Notes under the pieces: model-generated | Databases searched by the model: none | Told to the model about the DNA's origin: nothing | What the model saw: the letters and a program-made list of their open reading frames with translations, nothing else | NCBI RefSeq assembly: GCF_001636315.1 | Contig: NZ_KV440949.1 | Coordinates: forward strand, 230,703 to 294,702 | DNA: 64,000 nt | Source of the DNA: Neobacillus mesonae | GTDB lineage: Bacteria > Bacillota > Bacilli > Bacillales > Cytobacillaceae | Reading direction: 5' to 3' | Shown here: positions 53,499 to 63,068 of the stretch, in pieces | Position numbering within the stretch: the first letter of the stretch is position 1 | How the letters are laid out: the number at the start of each line of letters is the position of its first letter | Position numbers and translations under genes: made by a program

Positions 53499-54476
53499 TC
53501 AACGAGATGCAATGTCATCAGCTATTTTTCTTATAATTTCGTTGTTATCGCGGCGGATCCTAAGTGCCTCTTCTAAACTGACAGCAACAAATTTTACTTT
53601 TTCATTTGTCTTGATTTGCGCCATCCGATTTAGATCCGTGCTGATTACGGTTGCAACCGTCGCATAGCCGCCTCCGGTTACCGCATCATGTAACAAGACA
53701 ATCGGCTCCACTCCGTCCGGCACTTGAATTGAACCAATCGGATAGCCAAGGTCAGTTACGTTGGACGGGTTGCTGCCAGCACCAAACGGCTGCTCCCGTT
53801 CAACAAACCGTAAGCGCTGCCCTTTATGGCGGTAGCCAATCCGATTCGCCTCAGGGGTAACCGTCCATTCTGTTTCCAGAAAGGCTTGCTTACTCTCCTC
53901 GGTTAAACGATAACTGCATAATCCTACAATCACACGGATTTCATGGGTCTTGCCGTAAGAAGGAATCAACGACTTATGAATCGCGGTCCCAGCTGGTACC
54001 CGGTGTTCCAGTAAGTCTCCAGTTTTTAACACATCCCCTGCCGCTAATGCTCTCCCTTCAAAACCGCCAATTCCAATCAAGGTATAGGTCGACCGTGAAT
54101 TCATCACGAGCGGGACATCGATTCCGCCTTCTACAGCTAAATACGTCCGTGCTCCTGACCTTACGAAATCAAAAGACAGGACATCTCCGGCCCTGACCTG
54201 GAGAGTCTCCCACATAGGAACTGGATCCCCGTTAATTTTAGGCGGAATATTCCCGCCGGTTAAGCTGATTTGAGTATCCTGTTCAAATAACAGCTCCGAA
54301 CCGATATACGTCATTTCCAGAACAGCCGCATTCGGATGGTTGCCTACAAGCAAATTCGCTGCCCGGAAAGCAAACTGATCCATGGCCCCTGAGGGAGGCA
54401 TGCCGATTTCATATAATCCGCGTCTTCCTTGGTCTTGAACGGTTGTTTGCAGCCCTGGCTTCAGCACCTTAATCAT
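53499..54476 (-). CDS. pxpC: 5-oxoprolinase subunit C (KipA/allophanate-hydrolase-like)
   Basis: A 325-aa member of the biotin-dependent-carboxylase-like/KipA family, subunit C of 5-oxoprolinase. Hallmarks are VLKPGLQTTVQDQGRRGLYEIGMPPSGAMDQ (3-33), AVLEMTYIGSELLFE and EANRIGYRHKGQRL. It overlaps pxpB by 8 bp. Together with PxpB it forms the second ATP-dependent module. ATG with AAGGAGG upstream. Confidence 0.93.
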   Translation of the reverse strand: MIKVLKPGLQTTVQDQGRRGLYEIGMPPSGAMDQFAFRAANLLVGNHPNAAVLEMTYIGSELLFEQDTQISLTGGNIPPKINGDPVPMWETLQVRAGDVLSFDFVRSGARTYLAVEGGIDVPLVMNSRSTYTLIGIGGFEGRALAAGDVLKTGDLLEHRVPAGTAIHKSLIPSYGKTHEIRVIVGLCSYRLTEESKQAFLETEWTVTPEANRIGYRHKGQRLRFVEREQPFGAGSNPSNVTDLGYPIGSIQVPDGVEPIVLLHDAVTGGGYATVATVISTDLNRMAQIKTNEKVKFVAVSLEEALRIRRDNNEIIRKIADDIASR

Positions 54477-55359
54477 GGTATAACCTCCTTAACACCATAT
54501 CCGAAAACTTTTCCGGATTTTCCAGCACTTCTTGAGGGGTGAAGGTGATGTCTTTTTTTCGATAGATAAATGTTCCAGCTTCCACTTCAGCACGAATACC
54601 ATCGTATTCCTCTCTCGTTATACTGCGGTAACGAAAAATATCACCCTGCTTCGGAAACACAATCGAGTCTTGGAAATCAGGCAAAGTCTGTTCCTTCTGA
54701 TAGATTGGCGCCGGTGCTATCCCATACATTTGATAGCCGCCTGCTCCCTGGACAGGGTAAATAACAGCAAATGCCCCGCCAAAGCCAAAGGTGCGTTCCG
54801 GGGTAAACGTTCTCGGACGCACGTATTTGGGTACTTCGATTTGCTTTTCCTGTCTGACAATCTGGAAGCACCACGGCAGCCCCGGGACAAAGCCAATCAT
54901 CGAGACAATGAAAGGAGAAGCATCAATTGCCTGAATAAATTCTTCCTTGCTGTTGTAACCGTTAATTCTGGCGCTATATTCCAGGTCCGTCGAATCCGGA
55001 TCCTGATGGCGGTCGCGGAACCGCATCACCGCCTCATGTGTCCACGGGTCTTCAAACAACACAGGCACATCCACGATTCGCGAGGAAATTTCAATATCCA
55101 ATCCTTCTATACTGTCTTCAATGACCTTCAATTCACGAATCAACTCATCCGGATGTAAGATGTCAGGATCAACCCGGACCATATAGGACGCATTGGATGG
55201 GCAAATATCAATAATGCCTTCCAGATTCCGTTCCTTCAGCTTTCTTGTAATCGCCATTCCTTTAAAATTTGCCTCTAAACTCATAGCTTCAGACAGCTGG
55301 ACAAACACAAATTCATCCCCGCCATATTCATAGCGGGTAGTTAACGATGAGTTAGTCAA
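54469..55359 (-). CDS. pxpB: 5-oxoprolinase subunit B (KipI-like)
   Basis: A 296-aa KipI-family protein, subunit B of 5-oxoprolinase. Hallmarks are YGGDEFVFVQLSE near the N-terminus, the IVSMIGFVPGLPWCF segment and RTFTPERTFGFGGAFAVIYPVQGAGGYQMYG. It is about 50 residues longer than classical KipI (about 240 aa). TTG start with AAGAGGTG upstream. First gene of the pxp operon; 66 bp behind xdhC on the same strand. Confidence 0.9.
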   Translation of the reverse strand: MTNSSLTTRYEYGGDEFVFVQLSEAMSLEANFKGMAITRKLKERNLEGIIDICPSNASYMVRVDPDILHPDELIRELKVIEDSIEGLDIEISSRIVDVPVLFEDPWTHEAVMRFRDRHQDPDSTDLEYSARINGYNSKEEFIQAIDASPFIVSMIGFVPGLPWCFQIVRQEKQIEVPKYVRPRTFTPERTFGFGGAFAVIYPVQGAGGYQMYGIAPAPIYQKEQTLPDFQDSIVFPKQGDIFRYRSITREEYDGIRAEVEAGTFIYRKKDITFTPQEVLENPEKFSDMVLRRLYHD

Positions 55360-55425
55360 TCTCTTTCACCTCTTAAATATATTGATTAGGGATTTCCCTT
55401 TTGAAAGGATACCCTTCAATTCTTA

Positions 55426-56538
55426 TCAACTTGGATTCTCGACTGCCATTTGTAATTTTTTATGAATAAACGGTCGGTTTTTTAAGAATCCGCCTTGATG
55501 TCCGGTGCGAAAAGCAGTAATTTCCGATATAATGCTCAGGCTGATCTCTTCCGGTGTTTCCGCTCCAATATCAAGACCAATCGGGCTGAATAATTTAGTT
55601 AATTGCTTTGGTGAAAAAACAATTTCTTCCTCTTTAAGATGGCTTAAAAGCCTCTGGGTTCTTGTCCTCGGCCCTAAAATCCCGATATACGGGGCATCCG
55701 ATTTTAATGCGAAAGCAAGTGATGCCGCATCACGTTCGAGATGATGATTCATAATCACGATATATGTTTGAGAATCCACGTTAATTTGACTAGAATCTTC
55801 TACAAGAAAATGGGCCGTTGGAAAGCGTTCCTTTGTGTTATAAGCTGGTCTCGAGTCAATCACAGTTGTTTCAAATCCAGTCGTTGTACTGATTCTTGCA
55901 AGCGGAACGGCATCATGCCCGGCACCGAAAATAAGCAACTTGGGCGGCGGCAGATGCACATCAAAGAAGACGATTTCCTCTTTGCTGTTTCTCGTTTCAA
56001 AATGAATGCTTTCGGATTGAGCTGTCTGTCGGGTCAATTTCTGTCGGGCAATCCGCACCACATGATCCCGCAAATATTCGTCAGAAAAGCTTCCAAACAC
56101 GCTCTCTTTTGTGACAAGCAATGGGAGGCAAACGGAATCATCATCCTTAAGAATTTTGCACACCACCATTGCCTCTTGGTTGGCATAATGATCTGCTATC
56201 CGCTGCCATAAATCAGAGGAATCAATCGGCTCCATTAGGATTTCAACCGTTCCCGGGCACCCTAAACCAAGACCCCAGACAAGATCCTCATCCAGTTCAT
56301 ATTTTTTCACGATCGTTTTTCCGGTTCTGTAGATGTATTCGGCACTCGCGGCGACATCTGATTCCAAGCAGCCGCCGGAAATCATCCCATGATAATCACC
56401 AGTCGCTTCAACGATCATTTTGGCTCCTTCTCGCTTGTATGCAGACCCTTGAACAGTTACCACCGTAGCCAAAACCCCAGTATCATGATTTTTTATTTTC
56501 CCGGATAACAACTTGGTTACCTGCTGGTTCGATAGCAT
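55426..56538 (-). CDS. xdhC: XdhC/CoxI family molybdenum-hydroxylase maturation protein
   Basis: A 370-aa maturation factor that sulfurates or inserts the molybdenum cofactor of xanthine-dehydrogenase-family hydroxylases. The N-terminal XdhC/CoxI part carries GAKMIVEATGDYHGMISGGCLESDV, and the C-terminal part a Rossmann-type LLIFGAGHDAVPLARI. Start: I favour ATG 56538 (MLSNQQV), which begins the conserved domain; the frame is open to 56640, and the extra residues are not family-like. Ribosome site AAAGTAGG is weak. Located right behind coxM. Confidence 0.85.
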   Translation of the reverse strand: MLSNQQVTKLLSGKIKNHDTGVLATVVTVQGSAYKREGAKMIVEATGDYHGMISGGCLESDVAASAEYIYRTGKTIVKKYELDEDLVWGLGLGCPGTVEILMEPIDSSDLWQRIADHYANQEAMVVCKILKDDDSVCLPLLVTKESVFGSFSDEYLRDHVVRIARQKLTRQTAQSESIHFETRNSKEEIVFFDVHLPPPKLLIFGAGHDAVPLARISTTTGFETTVIDSRPAYNTKERFPTAHFLVEDSSQINVDSQTYIVIMNHHLERDAASLAFALKSDAPYIGILGPRTRTQRLLSHLKEEEIVFSPKQLTKLFSPIGLDIGAETPEEISLSIISEITAFRTGHQGGFLKNRPFIHKKLQMAVENPS

Positions 56539-56701
56539 GAGATCTAACCTACTTTCTTTATATAAAAATGAAAAAAAGCCTAACCACCATGCCGGAAACA
56601 TTGCTTTTTCTTGGTGATTTGGCTCTTGTTGTTTTTCCATATATTGATTCGCTGATATACGGTGTAAAATTGCTAATATAACTCGTAATTTCAGTAATAC
56701 A

Positions 56702-57559
56702 TTATATTAGTACAGCCCGTAACGCTCGCTCCGTATATACCTGACATAAATGCTTGCGGTATTCACTCGAAGCGAACGTATCTTCGCCCATCTCCGCATC
56801 GTCCGCAGCTAACAATGCCGCCTCTGTAATAATTTCCGGAACTGCCTTTTTCCCTAAAAGAAATTTTTCAACGCTCTCTGCCCGATAAGCACAATCACCC
56901 GATCCGGTTATTCCTATCCGGATGTGGTTTATCGTCCCGTCCACCGTTTTTCTTGCCACTGCGGCTACGCCAACAACAGCATAGCCTGAAGCTGGGTGGA
57001 AATATTTCAAATAAGAGCTTTTCCCTTCCGTCGGCGGGATGGCGAATGAGATTGCGGTGACAAGGCTTGTTTCCGGTAAGGCTGTGATGAATGGTCCAAA
57101 CAAAAACTCCTGAATTGGGATCTTCTCATCTCCATCTTCGCCGGTGATATAAACAAATGCATCTAGTGCCAATGCCAGTGCCGGAAGGTCTGCCGCAGGG
57201 TCGGCATGAGCAATATTTCCGCCGATGGTCCCTTTATTACGGACCTGCAAATCGCCTATCTGCTTGATCGCATCCGCTAAAACTGGAATATGCGTGCTAA
57301 TCAGCGGGTCCTCTAAAGCTTCTGCATAGGTGGTTAAGGCCCCAATAACCAGGCGGCCGCCTTCTTTTTTAACACCCTTCAATTCTTGAATTTTACTAAT
57401 ATCAATTAATGTGCCGGGACTTGTAATACGAAACTTCATTAATGGGACAAGACTGTGTCCGCCTGCAATAATTTTTCCCTCACCCTTACAATTCTTCAAC
57501 AGTTGAATCGCTTCCGGTACCGATGCAGCCCGAACATAATCAAAGTTCGTTGGAATCAT
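56702..57559 (-). CDS. coxM: molybdenum hydroxylase FAD subunit (CoxM-like)
   Basis: A 285-aa FAD-binding subunit of an aerobic carbon-monoxide-dehydrogenase/xanthine-dehydrogenase family enzyme. Hallmarks are IIAGGHSLVPLMKFR (about 31-45) and RNKGTIGGNIAHADPAADLPA (about 107-127), the FAD contact loops. It passes electrons from the iron-sulfur subunit to the acceptor. Its start overlaps the coxL stop (TAATGA), so the two are coupled. The name is by family; real substrate is unknown. Confidence 0.9.
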   Translation of the reverse strand: MIPTNFDYVRAASVPEAIQLLKNCKGEGKIIAGGHSLVPLMKFRITSPGTLIDISKIQELKGVKKEGGRLVIGALTTYAEALEDPLISTHIPVLADAIKQIGDLQVRNKGTIGGNIAHADPAADLPALALALDAFVYITGEDGDEKIPIQEFLFGPFITALPETSLVTAISFAIPPTEGKSSYLKYFHPASGYAVVGVAAVARKTVDGTINHIRIGITGSGDCAYRAESVEKFLLGKKAVPEIITEAALLAADDAEMGEDTFASSEYRKHLCQVYTERALRAVLI

Positions 57560-59898
57560 TAGCCCTTCCTCCCATCATGAATCGCTCTCCATACCTTTTC
57601 AGGTGTCAGCGGCATTTCCAAATCCTTTACCCCAAATGGCGCCAATGCATCCATTACAGCATTCACAATGGCGGATGGTGCTGCGGTTGTACCTGTTTCT
57701 CCAACCCCTTTTGCTCCCAGCTGGTTGACAGGACTTGGCGATTCCACAAAGCTTGATTCAAATTTCGGGAAAAACTTCGCCTTTGGCATCGTGTAATCCA
57801 TGAATGTGCCTGATAAAAGCTGGCCTTTATCGGAGTAAACAGACTGCTCCCATAATGCCTGACCGATTCCCTGCGCTAATCCTCCGTGTACCTGTCCTTC
57901 GACGATCATCGGGTTAATAATCCGGCCGACATCGTCCACACTGACATATCGCTTCAATTCCACAACACCTGTGTCTGGGTCCACTTCAACGACACAAATA
58001 TGCGCCCCAAATGGATAGACAAAATCGGGCGGATCAAAGAAGCACTGCCCTTCTAATGCTGGTTCCATTCCATCAGGGAGATTCCACGCATTATTGGCAG
58101 ACCAGGCAATTTCTTTAAACGTTCGATGCTTCTCCGGCTGTCCTTTAACAGAAAAGACCCCATCGCTAAAGTCAAGATCATCAACAGTGACTTCCAATTC
58201 ATGCGCCGCGATCAGCTTTGCCTTTTCTACAATGCGGTCCGCCGCAATCGCCAATGCCCCGCCGGCGACCGGCGTTGTCCGTGACCCGTACGTTCCCCAG
58301 CCCATGGAAATCATCAGCGTATCCCCGCTGACAAGCTCTATATCTTCAACTGGGATGCCAAACTTTTCGGCGACCACTTGGGCAAATGTTGTGCCTTCAC
58401 CCTGACCGTGCGGGGAAGCCCCAGTAAATACCGTCACCTTGCCGCTTGGGTGCACCCGTATGGTGCTGTTTTCCCATAAACCGCCGCCAAATCCAATTGC
58501 TCCGGCAACCTTCGATGGACCTAGACCGCAAAGTTCTACATAGGTTGAGATGCCAATTCCTAACAGCCGGCCATTGTTCCGTGCATCTTCCTGTTCTTTT
58601 CGTAAAGCAGCATAATCAATGGTCTCTAAAGCTTTGGCTAGCGTACCGTGATAATCGCCACTGTCATAGTTACAGCCCATGGCATTCGTATAAGGCACTT
58701 TTGCCACGAGGTTTTTCTTACGGACCTCGATCGGATCCATACCGATTTTATCTGCATACAAATTGATGATTCTTTCAATCTGAAATGAGGCTTCCGGCTT
58801 TCCAGCACCCCGATATGCATCCGTCGGAGTGGTATTTGTATAGACCCCGATGGTTTCCGCCGCCGCATGAGGGATATCATAAGCCCCGGTAATCATTAAT
58901 CCAAAATCGATGGTAGGAACGCCGGCACCCATTGTAGATAAATAGGCTCCAAGATTGGCAATGTTTTTTGCCCGGACTGCGAGAATTTTTCCATCCTTTG
59001 TTCCAGCAAGTTCTGTTGTAATCACTTGGTCGCGGGCATGACTTGTCGCCAGAAAATGCTCCTGGCGGTCCTCGATCCATTTAACCGGCTGGTTTAATTC
59101 CATTGCCGCGAGAGCGACTACAGCTTCCTCTGTATAGACCGCAATTTTCGCTCCAAAGCCACCACCCATATCGGGAGCAATAATCCGCAATTTTGTTTCC
59201 GGCACCCCAAGCGCATCGGCGTACGTCATCCGGTGAATATGGGGATTTTGCGTGGTGCACCAAATGGTTAAATCACCGCTGCCAGGATTATACTGGGCAA
59301 CTGCTCCCCTTGTTTCCATCGGATTCGCGATTACGCGCTGCTCTACAAGACGCTGATTAACCACCACCTCGGCATTTGCAAAAACTTCTTCAGGAACCTC
59401 CCCCGCTTTCCAGGTAAAGGCGATGTTTTGGGGAACATCTTCATAAATAATGGGGGCTGATTCCGCCAGTGCTGCTTCTTGATGGACAACAGCCGGAAGC
59501 TCTTCATACTCCACTTCAATCAGGTCCAAAGCATCCCTCGCAACATAACGTGACTCGGCAATGACCATCGCTACTGCTTCGCCGGCATAGTTTACTTTAT
59601 CAACCGCAAGCGGGACACGATCCTTCGGGATTAAATCACAGCCCGGTACTAGCCAAATCGAACGAATTGGCTTGATCTTATCTTGAACATCCTTTCCTGT
59701 ATACACGGCAACAACGCCGGGATGATTTAACGCTTGATCGGTATTGATCGTTTTAATTTTCGCATGTGCCAGGCCGCTTCGCTTCATTGCAGCAAAGAGC
59801 ATTCCCGGCAATTTGATGTCATCGGTAAATTGGCCATGTCCGGTAATAAGCTTAGGGTCTTCCTTTCTTTTAATTGGCTTGCCTAAAACTTTGGCCAT
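57559..59898 (-). CDS. coxL: molybdenum hydroxylase large subunit (CoxL-like, not form I CO dehydrogenase)
   Basis: A 779-aa molybdopterin-cytosine-dinucleotide-binding subunit. The catalytic Glu734 is in GVGETGTTAAPSA. The active-site loop reads AYRGAGK (about 362-368) rather than AYxCSFR, so the Cys that marks true form I CO dehydrogenase is missing; this is the form-II-like or general hydroxylase type. Likely hydroxylates a (hetero)aromatic or other substrate. Starts ATG with GGAGGGG and overlaps coxS. In operon coxG-coxS-coxL-coxM-xdhC. Confidence 0.92.
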   Translation of the reverse strand: MAKVLGKPIKRKEDPKLITGHGQFTDDIKLPGMLFAAMKRSGLAHAKIKTINTDQALNHPGVVAVYTGKDVQDKIKPIRSIWLVPGCDLIPKDRVPLAVDKVNYAGEAVAMVIAESRYVARDALDLIEVEYEELPAVVHQEAALAESAPIIYEDVPQNIAFTWKAGEVPEEVFANAEVVVNQRLVEQRVIANPMETRGAVAQYNPGSGDLTIWCTTQNPHIHRMTYADALGVPETKLRIIAPDMGGGFGAKIAVYTEEAVVALAAMELNQPVKWIEDRQEHFLATSHARDQVITTELAGTKDGKILAVRAKNIANLGAYLSTMGAGVPTIDFGLMITGAYDIPHAAAETIGVYTNTTPTDAYRGAGKPEASFQIERIINLYADKIGMDPIEVRKKNLVAKVPYTNAMGCNYDSGDYHGTLAKALETIDYAALRKEQEDARNNGRLLGIGISTYVELCGLGPSKVAGAIGFGGGLWENSTIRVHPSGKVTVFTGASPHGQGEGTTFAQVVAEKFGIPVEDIELVSGDTLMISMGWGTYGSRTTPVAGGALAIAADRIVEKAKLIAAHELEVTVDDLDFSDGVFSVKGQPEKHRTFKEIAWSANNAWNLPDGMEPALEGQCFFDPPDFVYPFGAHICVVEVDPDTGVVELKRYVSVDDVGRIINPMIVEGQVHGGLAQGIGQALWEQSVYSDKGQLLSGTFMDYTMPKAKFFPKFESSFVESPSPVNQLGAKGVGETGTTAAPSAIVNAVMDALAPFGVKDLEMPLTPEKVWRAIHDGRKG

Positions 59899-60428
59899 TA
59901 TACATCCCCTCCTGCTGTCACATTTTCAAGTGAAGATGTCTGCTTTTGCTGCTCCCGGATCAATTCTGCGGCATGCTGTACGGCTTCCACAATGAATTGA
60001 TATCCGGTGCAGCGGCAAATGACACCATCAAGCGCATCGCGGATCTCTTCCTCTGTCGGATTTACATTTTCCTGTAATAAACCCGCTGCCGCCATCATCA
60101 CCCCAGGTGTACAAAAACCGCATTGCAGCCCGTGTTTTTCCCAAAATCCCTGCTGGACAGGGTGCAGTTCTTCCTTTGATCCTAAACCCTCAACGGTTGT
60201 AATTTCTGCCCCGTCCGCCTGAAGGGCCAAAACCGTACACGATTTCACCGCTCTTCCGTCCAACATGACTGTACAGGCACCGCATTGGCTTGTATCGCAG
60301 CCAATATGCGTTCCAGTTAAATTGAACTCATCACGTAAAAGGTGGGCAAGCAAAAGACGCGGTTCGACCTCCGCGGATTTTTCCTTGCCATTTACCTTCA
60401 CCTGAACAGGATATTTTTTCCCCACCAA
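59898..60428 (-). CDS. coxS: molybdenum hydroxylase iron-sulfur subunit (CoxS-like)
   Basis: A 176-aa protein with two [2Fe-2S] clusters: plant-ferredoxin type with Cys44, Cys49, Cys52 and Cys64 (CDTSQCGAC) and the helical type with Cys103, Cys106, Cys138 and Cys140 (CGFCTPG, CRC). These wire the molybdenum centre to FAD. TTG start (GTG next codon) with AGGGGG upstream. Stop overlaps the coxL ATG. Confidence 0.94.
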   Translation of the reverse strand: MVGKKYPVQVKVNGKEKSAEVEPRLLLAHLLRDEFNLTGTHIGCDTSQCGACTVMLDGRAVKSCTVLALQADGAEITTVEGLGSKEELHPVQQGFWEKHGLQCGFCTPGVMMAAAGLLQENVNPTEEEIRDALDGVICRCTGYQFIVEAVQHAAELIREQQKQTSSLENVTAGGDV

Positions 60429-60439
60429 AGAAAGCCCCC

Positions 60440-60892
60440 TTATACTCGATTCATTTCCTTTATCATTTCTTTTTCAGCAGCTTTGAAGAATTGGCTTAAG
60501 ATAATTTTAGCGACACCCCCCATTACGCGCTGACCAACAGAAGCTAATACACCTGTTACCTGGACATCTGCCACACACGTAACTTGCGCACCATCTCCCG
60601 CCTCTTTAATGAACATGTCTGCGGTCGCATCAACATCCCCAGGTTTCCCTTTCCCTCTTACAATCAGCCTGTAGGAAGACGGCGGAATTTGATTCGTTTG
60701 CTTAACCTCCGTCGTAAACAAGCCTTTGATCGGCCCAACATTCAGACCCATTTCTGCCAGATACACCCCATCCGACCGTTCTTCAAAGGATTGACAGCCT
60801 GGAAGCGCACTTCTGAGGACTTGAGAATCCTGTATGTACTTCCAAACCACTTCTCTCGGTAATTTAAAAGAATACTTATGCTCGATTTTCAA
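60440..60892 (-). CDS. coxG: CoxG-like SRPBCC protein
   Basis: A 150-aa START/SRPBCC-fold protein of the CoxG group, encoded ahead of coxSLM in many aerobic CO-dehydrogenase-like clusters. Hallmarks are FKLPREVVWKYIQDSQVLRSALPGC (about 9-33) and VQVTGVLASVGQRVMGGVAKI. CoxG family proteins recruit the matured enzyme to the membrane in the CO oxidisers that were studied (family knowledge). TTG start with GGAGGGG. First gene of the operon. Confidence 0.9.
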   Translation of the reverse strand: MKIEHKYSFKLPREVVWKYIQDSQVLRSALPGCQSFEERSDGVYLAEMGLNVGPIKGLFTTEVKQTNQIPPSSYRLIVRGKGKPGDVDATADMFIKEAGDGAQVTCVADVQVTGVLASVGQRVMGGVAKIILSQFFKAAEKEMIKEMNRV

Positions 60893-61105
60893 AATTTCCC
60901 CTCCTGCTAATTAATGGAACTAAAAACCGTAACTGGTTTTGTACACTTATCCTATCTTTACTAAATCTTTCAGCCTATTATTACTAACACGTTTACAAAT
61001 TATAAAGATTTTTTCTGAAGGTAAGATATACTTTAGGTAAGCAGTAAAGAAGTCAGTTTTTTACCTATTATTTTTTTCTAGTTAATAAGTAAAGAAGGAG
61101 ATTAT

Positions 61106-62047
61106 ATGGCTAAAAAGAAAAAAAGTGTAAAAAAACATTGGGAGAGTTCCTTAGAATTTATTCCATTACATAAACAATTGGCTTTTTTACGAGAGAATAA
61201 ACGGAAAATCAAGGCGGATCAGGAACTCTATTACAATGAAAGGCAAAATCAGATTGATGTAAAACAGTATTATCAATCTGTGACAGCTGTAAATGCTACT
61301 GGAATTGAATTATTTTATGAATATAGTAGTCTGCTAGAAAAAACGCATAAAAATCCAATTCCCTATTTTATCAGTAAAGATTTGTATTTATATACATGGG
61401 TGGATCTTTATCCAGATGGGGCGGTTAAAAGTATTTATTCGGGAGAGAGAAAAAATCCTGAAACCTTAATTATTCAAGATTTTGCAATGATTAATCAAAA
61501 ATACGAAGACTTTCAACATTATCTGGAAGAGATTGAACGAAAGGAATTTGATTTATTAAAGCAATTAAAGGCATGTGAACGAAGGTTAAAACTAAATACG
61601 GAGCACATTGTCCCACAGTCCTGGTTTAGCGGTATTGAACCGATGAAGGGAGATTTACATCACCTGTTTGTTTGTGACCCCGAGTGCAATATTGTCCGCT
61701 CTAATTTTCCTTATGAGGATTTTCTTTTTTACCAGCCTGAATCTCCGGATGAACCCATTGATAATCACTGCGGATTGGCTGCTGAAGGCAAATTTGAACC
61801 GGAGTTTGGGAAAGGAGCGGCGGCAAGAGCAATGCTATACTTTATCATGCGGTATCCGAGGGCAATAAAGAAAGTGTATCTAATGCAAATTGATGTTTCC
61901 TTACTTATACGCTGGCATCGGGAGTTTCCTATCAGCTTATATGAAAAGCATCGCAATCAAGCAATCTATCGGATTCAGGGAAATCGCAATCCGTTTATTG
62001 ATGTACCTGCTATAACCGAAATTATAGATTTTCCCTTCCGTAAGTAA
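61106..62047 (+). CDS. endonuclease I-like (His-Me finger) nuclease
   Basis: A 313-aa protein with a C-terminal endonuclease_1/NucM domain. The active-site His167 lies in NTEHIVPQSWF; further motifs are GDLHHLFVCDPECNIVRSNFPY and, at the end, LIRWHREFPISLYEKHRNQAIYRIQGNRNPFIDVP, the standard closing signature. The N-terminus is basic (MAKKKKSVKKH) with no signal peptide, whereas most family members are secreted, so this one would act inside the cell or be released otherwise. Its role here is unknown. GGAG ribosome site; its own unit. Confidence 0.85.
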   Translation: MAKKKKSVKKHWESSLEFIPLHKQLAFLRENKRKIKADQELYYNERQNQIDVKQYYQSVTAVNATGIELFYEYSSLLEKTHKNPIPYFISKDLYLYTWVDLYPDGAVKSIYSGERKNPETLIIQDFAMINQKYEDFQHYLEEIERKEFDLLKQLKACERRLKLNTEHIVPQSWFSGIEPMKGDLHHLFVCDPECNIVRSNFPYEDFLFYQPESPDEPIDNHCGLAAEGKFEPEFGKGAAARAMLYFIMRYPRAIKKVYLMQIDVSLLIRWHREFPISLYEKHRNQAIYRIQGNRNPFIDVPAITEIIDFPFRK

Positions 62048-62093
62048 TGGCGCACTATGAATAATTTCATAGTGCGCCAATTTTTTTTTCCGT

Positions 62094-63068
62094 TTAAGCT
62101 GTTCCAAGATGGACTCCTAGCTCCTTCAAATATTGCCGGTATGCGATACTAACACGGTCACATACAAGTGAGAGTTCAATTTGTAAATCAAGCGGCAGTT
62201 CCTCTGGCTTCTGATTCTCAACGACCGGTTTATCTTGAGCGAAAATCGCATCTTGGTAAGCAATGACTTCTTCATCCGTGTTATCCGTATGATAGCTGAA
62301 GGACATGATGCCATAAGCAATCGATTTGTTTTCATCTACCGGACGAATAGTTAATAATATCGTAAAATATTGGTCTTTTTCTTTATCCTTTTTCGTAAAA
62401 CGCACCGTAAAAGGACGCAGGATTTCATACGTATAGTAAACATATTTCGCTTCTCCAGAACCATCAGGATCCGGCTGGAAGATTGGTATTTCATCGGAAT
62501 AGATTCGGCCATCCTCCCAATTCATATGATAATCGGCAATTTCCCGGTGGCTGTTTGTCCCTAATGAACCCTCATGAACAATTGCCAGGTGACCCACATC
62601 CAAGAAATTTTCAACAATTCTTGGCGGCTTGGCGTTTACTTCCTGCGGTCCCCAGATAATATTACGATAGTCTTCCGCTTCAAATTCAGGATAAGAGAAC
62701 ATTTCAGGCTCGTTACCTGCTAGATTTACCCAAATGAAACCGTACTTTTCCATGCAGGCAAATTTATAAGCCTTCGCTTTTTTGGGAATGGCTCGTCCCT
62801 CAGGCAGCTGTGGAATCGAAACACATTCACCGTTCGTGTTATACTCCCAGGCATGGTAGGGACAAACAAGGCAATCATTTTTTACCTCTCCTAGTGATAG
62901 GGCAGCCCCTCTGTGAATACATAAATCCCTAAATGCATGGACCCCTTCGCTCGTTCTGAAAAGAACAATTCTTTCCCCCATTAGCATCACCTGCACCGGC
63001 TTTTCGCCTACTTCACTTGCCGGACAGGCGACCAGCCAATCTTCTAATAACACTTTATCTTCAATCAT
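62094..63068 (-). CDS. Rieske non-heme iron oxygenase, alpha subunit
   Basis: A 324-aa ring-hydroxylating oxygenase-type protein. The Rieske [2Fe-2S] ligands are Cys50-x-His52 and Cys69-x2-His72 (CIHRGA, CPYHAW); the mononuclear iron ligands are in ENFLDVGHLAIVHEGSLG (His-x4-His, with a bridging Asp). Resembles vanillate- or phthalate-type oxygenases; O-demethylation, N-demethylation or ring hydroxylation are possible. No reductase gene is adjacent. ATG with GGAGGCG upstream. Convergent with the nuclease gene, divergent from the NCS2 permease. Confidence 0.88.
   Translation of the reverse strand: MIEDKVLLEDWLVACPASEVGEKPVQVMLMGERIVLFRTSEGVHAFRDLCIHRGAALSLGEVKNDCLVCPYHAWEYNTNGECVSIPQLPEGRAIPKKAKAYKFACMEKYGFIWVNLAGNEPEMFSYPEFEAEDYRNIIWGPQEVNAKPPRIVENFLDVGHLAIVHEGSLGTNSHREIADYHMNWEDGRIYSDEIPIFQPDPDGSGEAKYVYYTYEILRPFTVRFTKKDKEKDQYFTILLTIRPVDENKSIAYGIMSFSYHTDNTDEEVIAYQDAIFAQDKPVVENQKPEELPLDLQIELSLVCDRVSIAYRQYLKELGVHLGTA

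Noticed and set aside
54532..55158. 208-aa plus-strand open frame antisense to pxpB
   Set aside because: Shadow of a strongly conserved PxpB coding sequence; Cys/His-rich low-complexity composition, no ribosome site.
57559..59898. true aerobic carbon monoxide dehydrogenase
   Set aside because: The active-site loop is AYRGAGK, lacking the AYxCSFR motif with the Cys that binds copper in form I CoxL.
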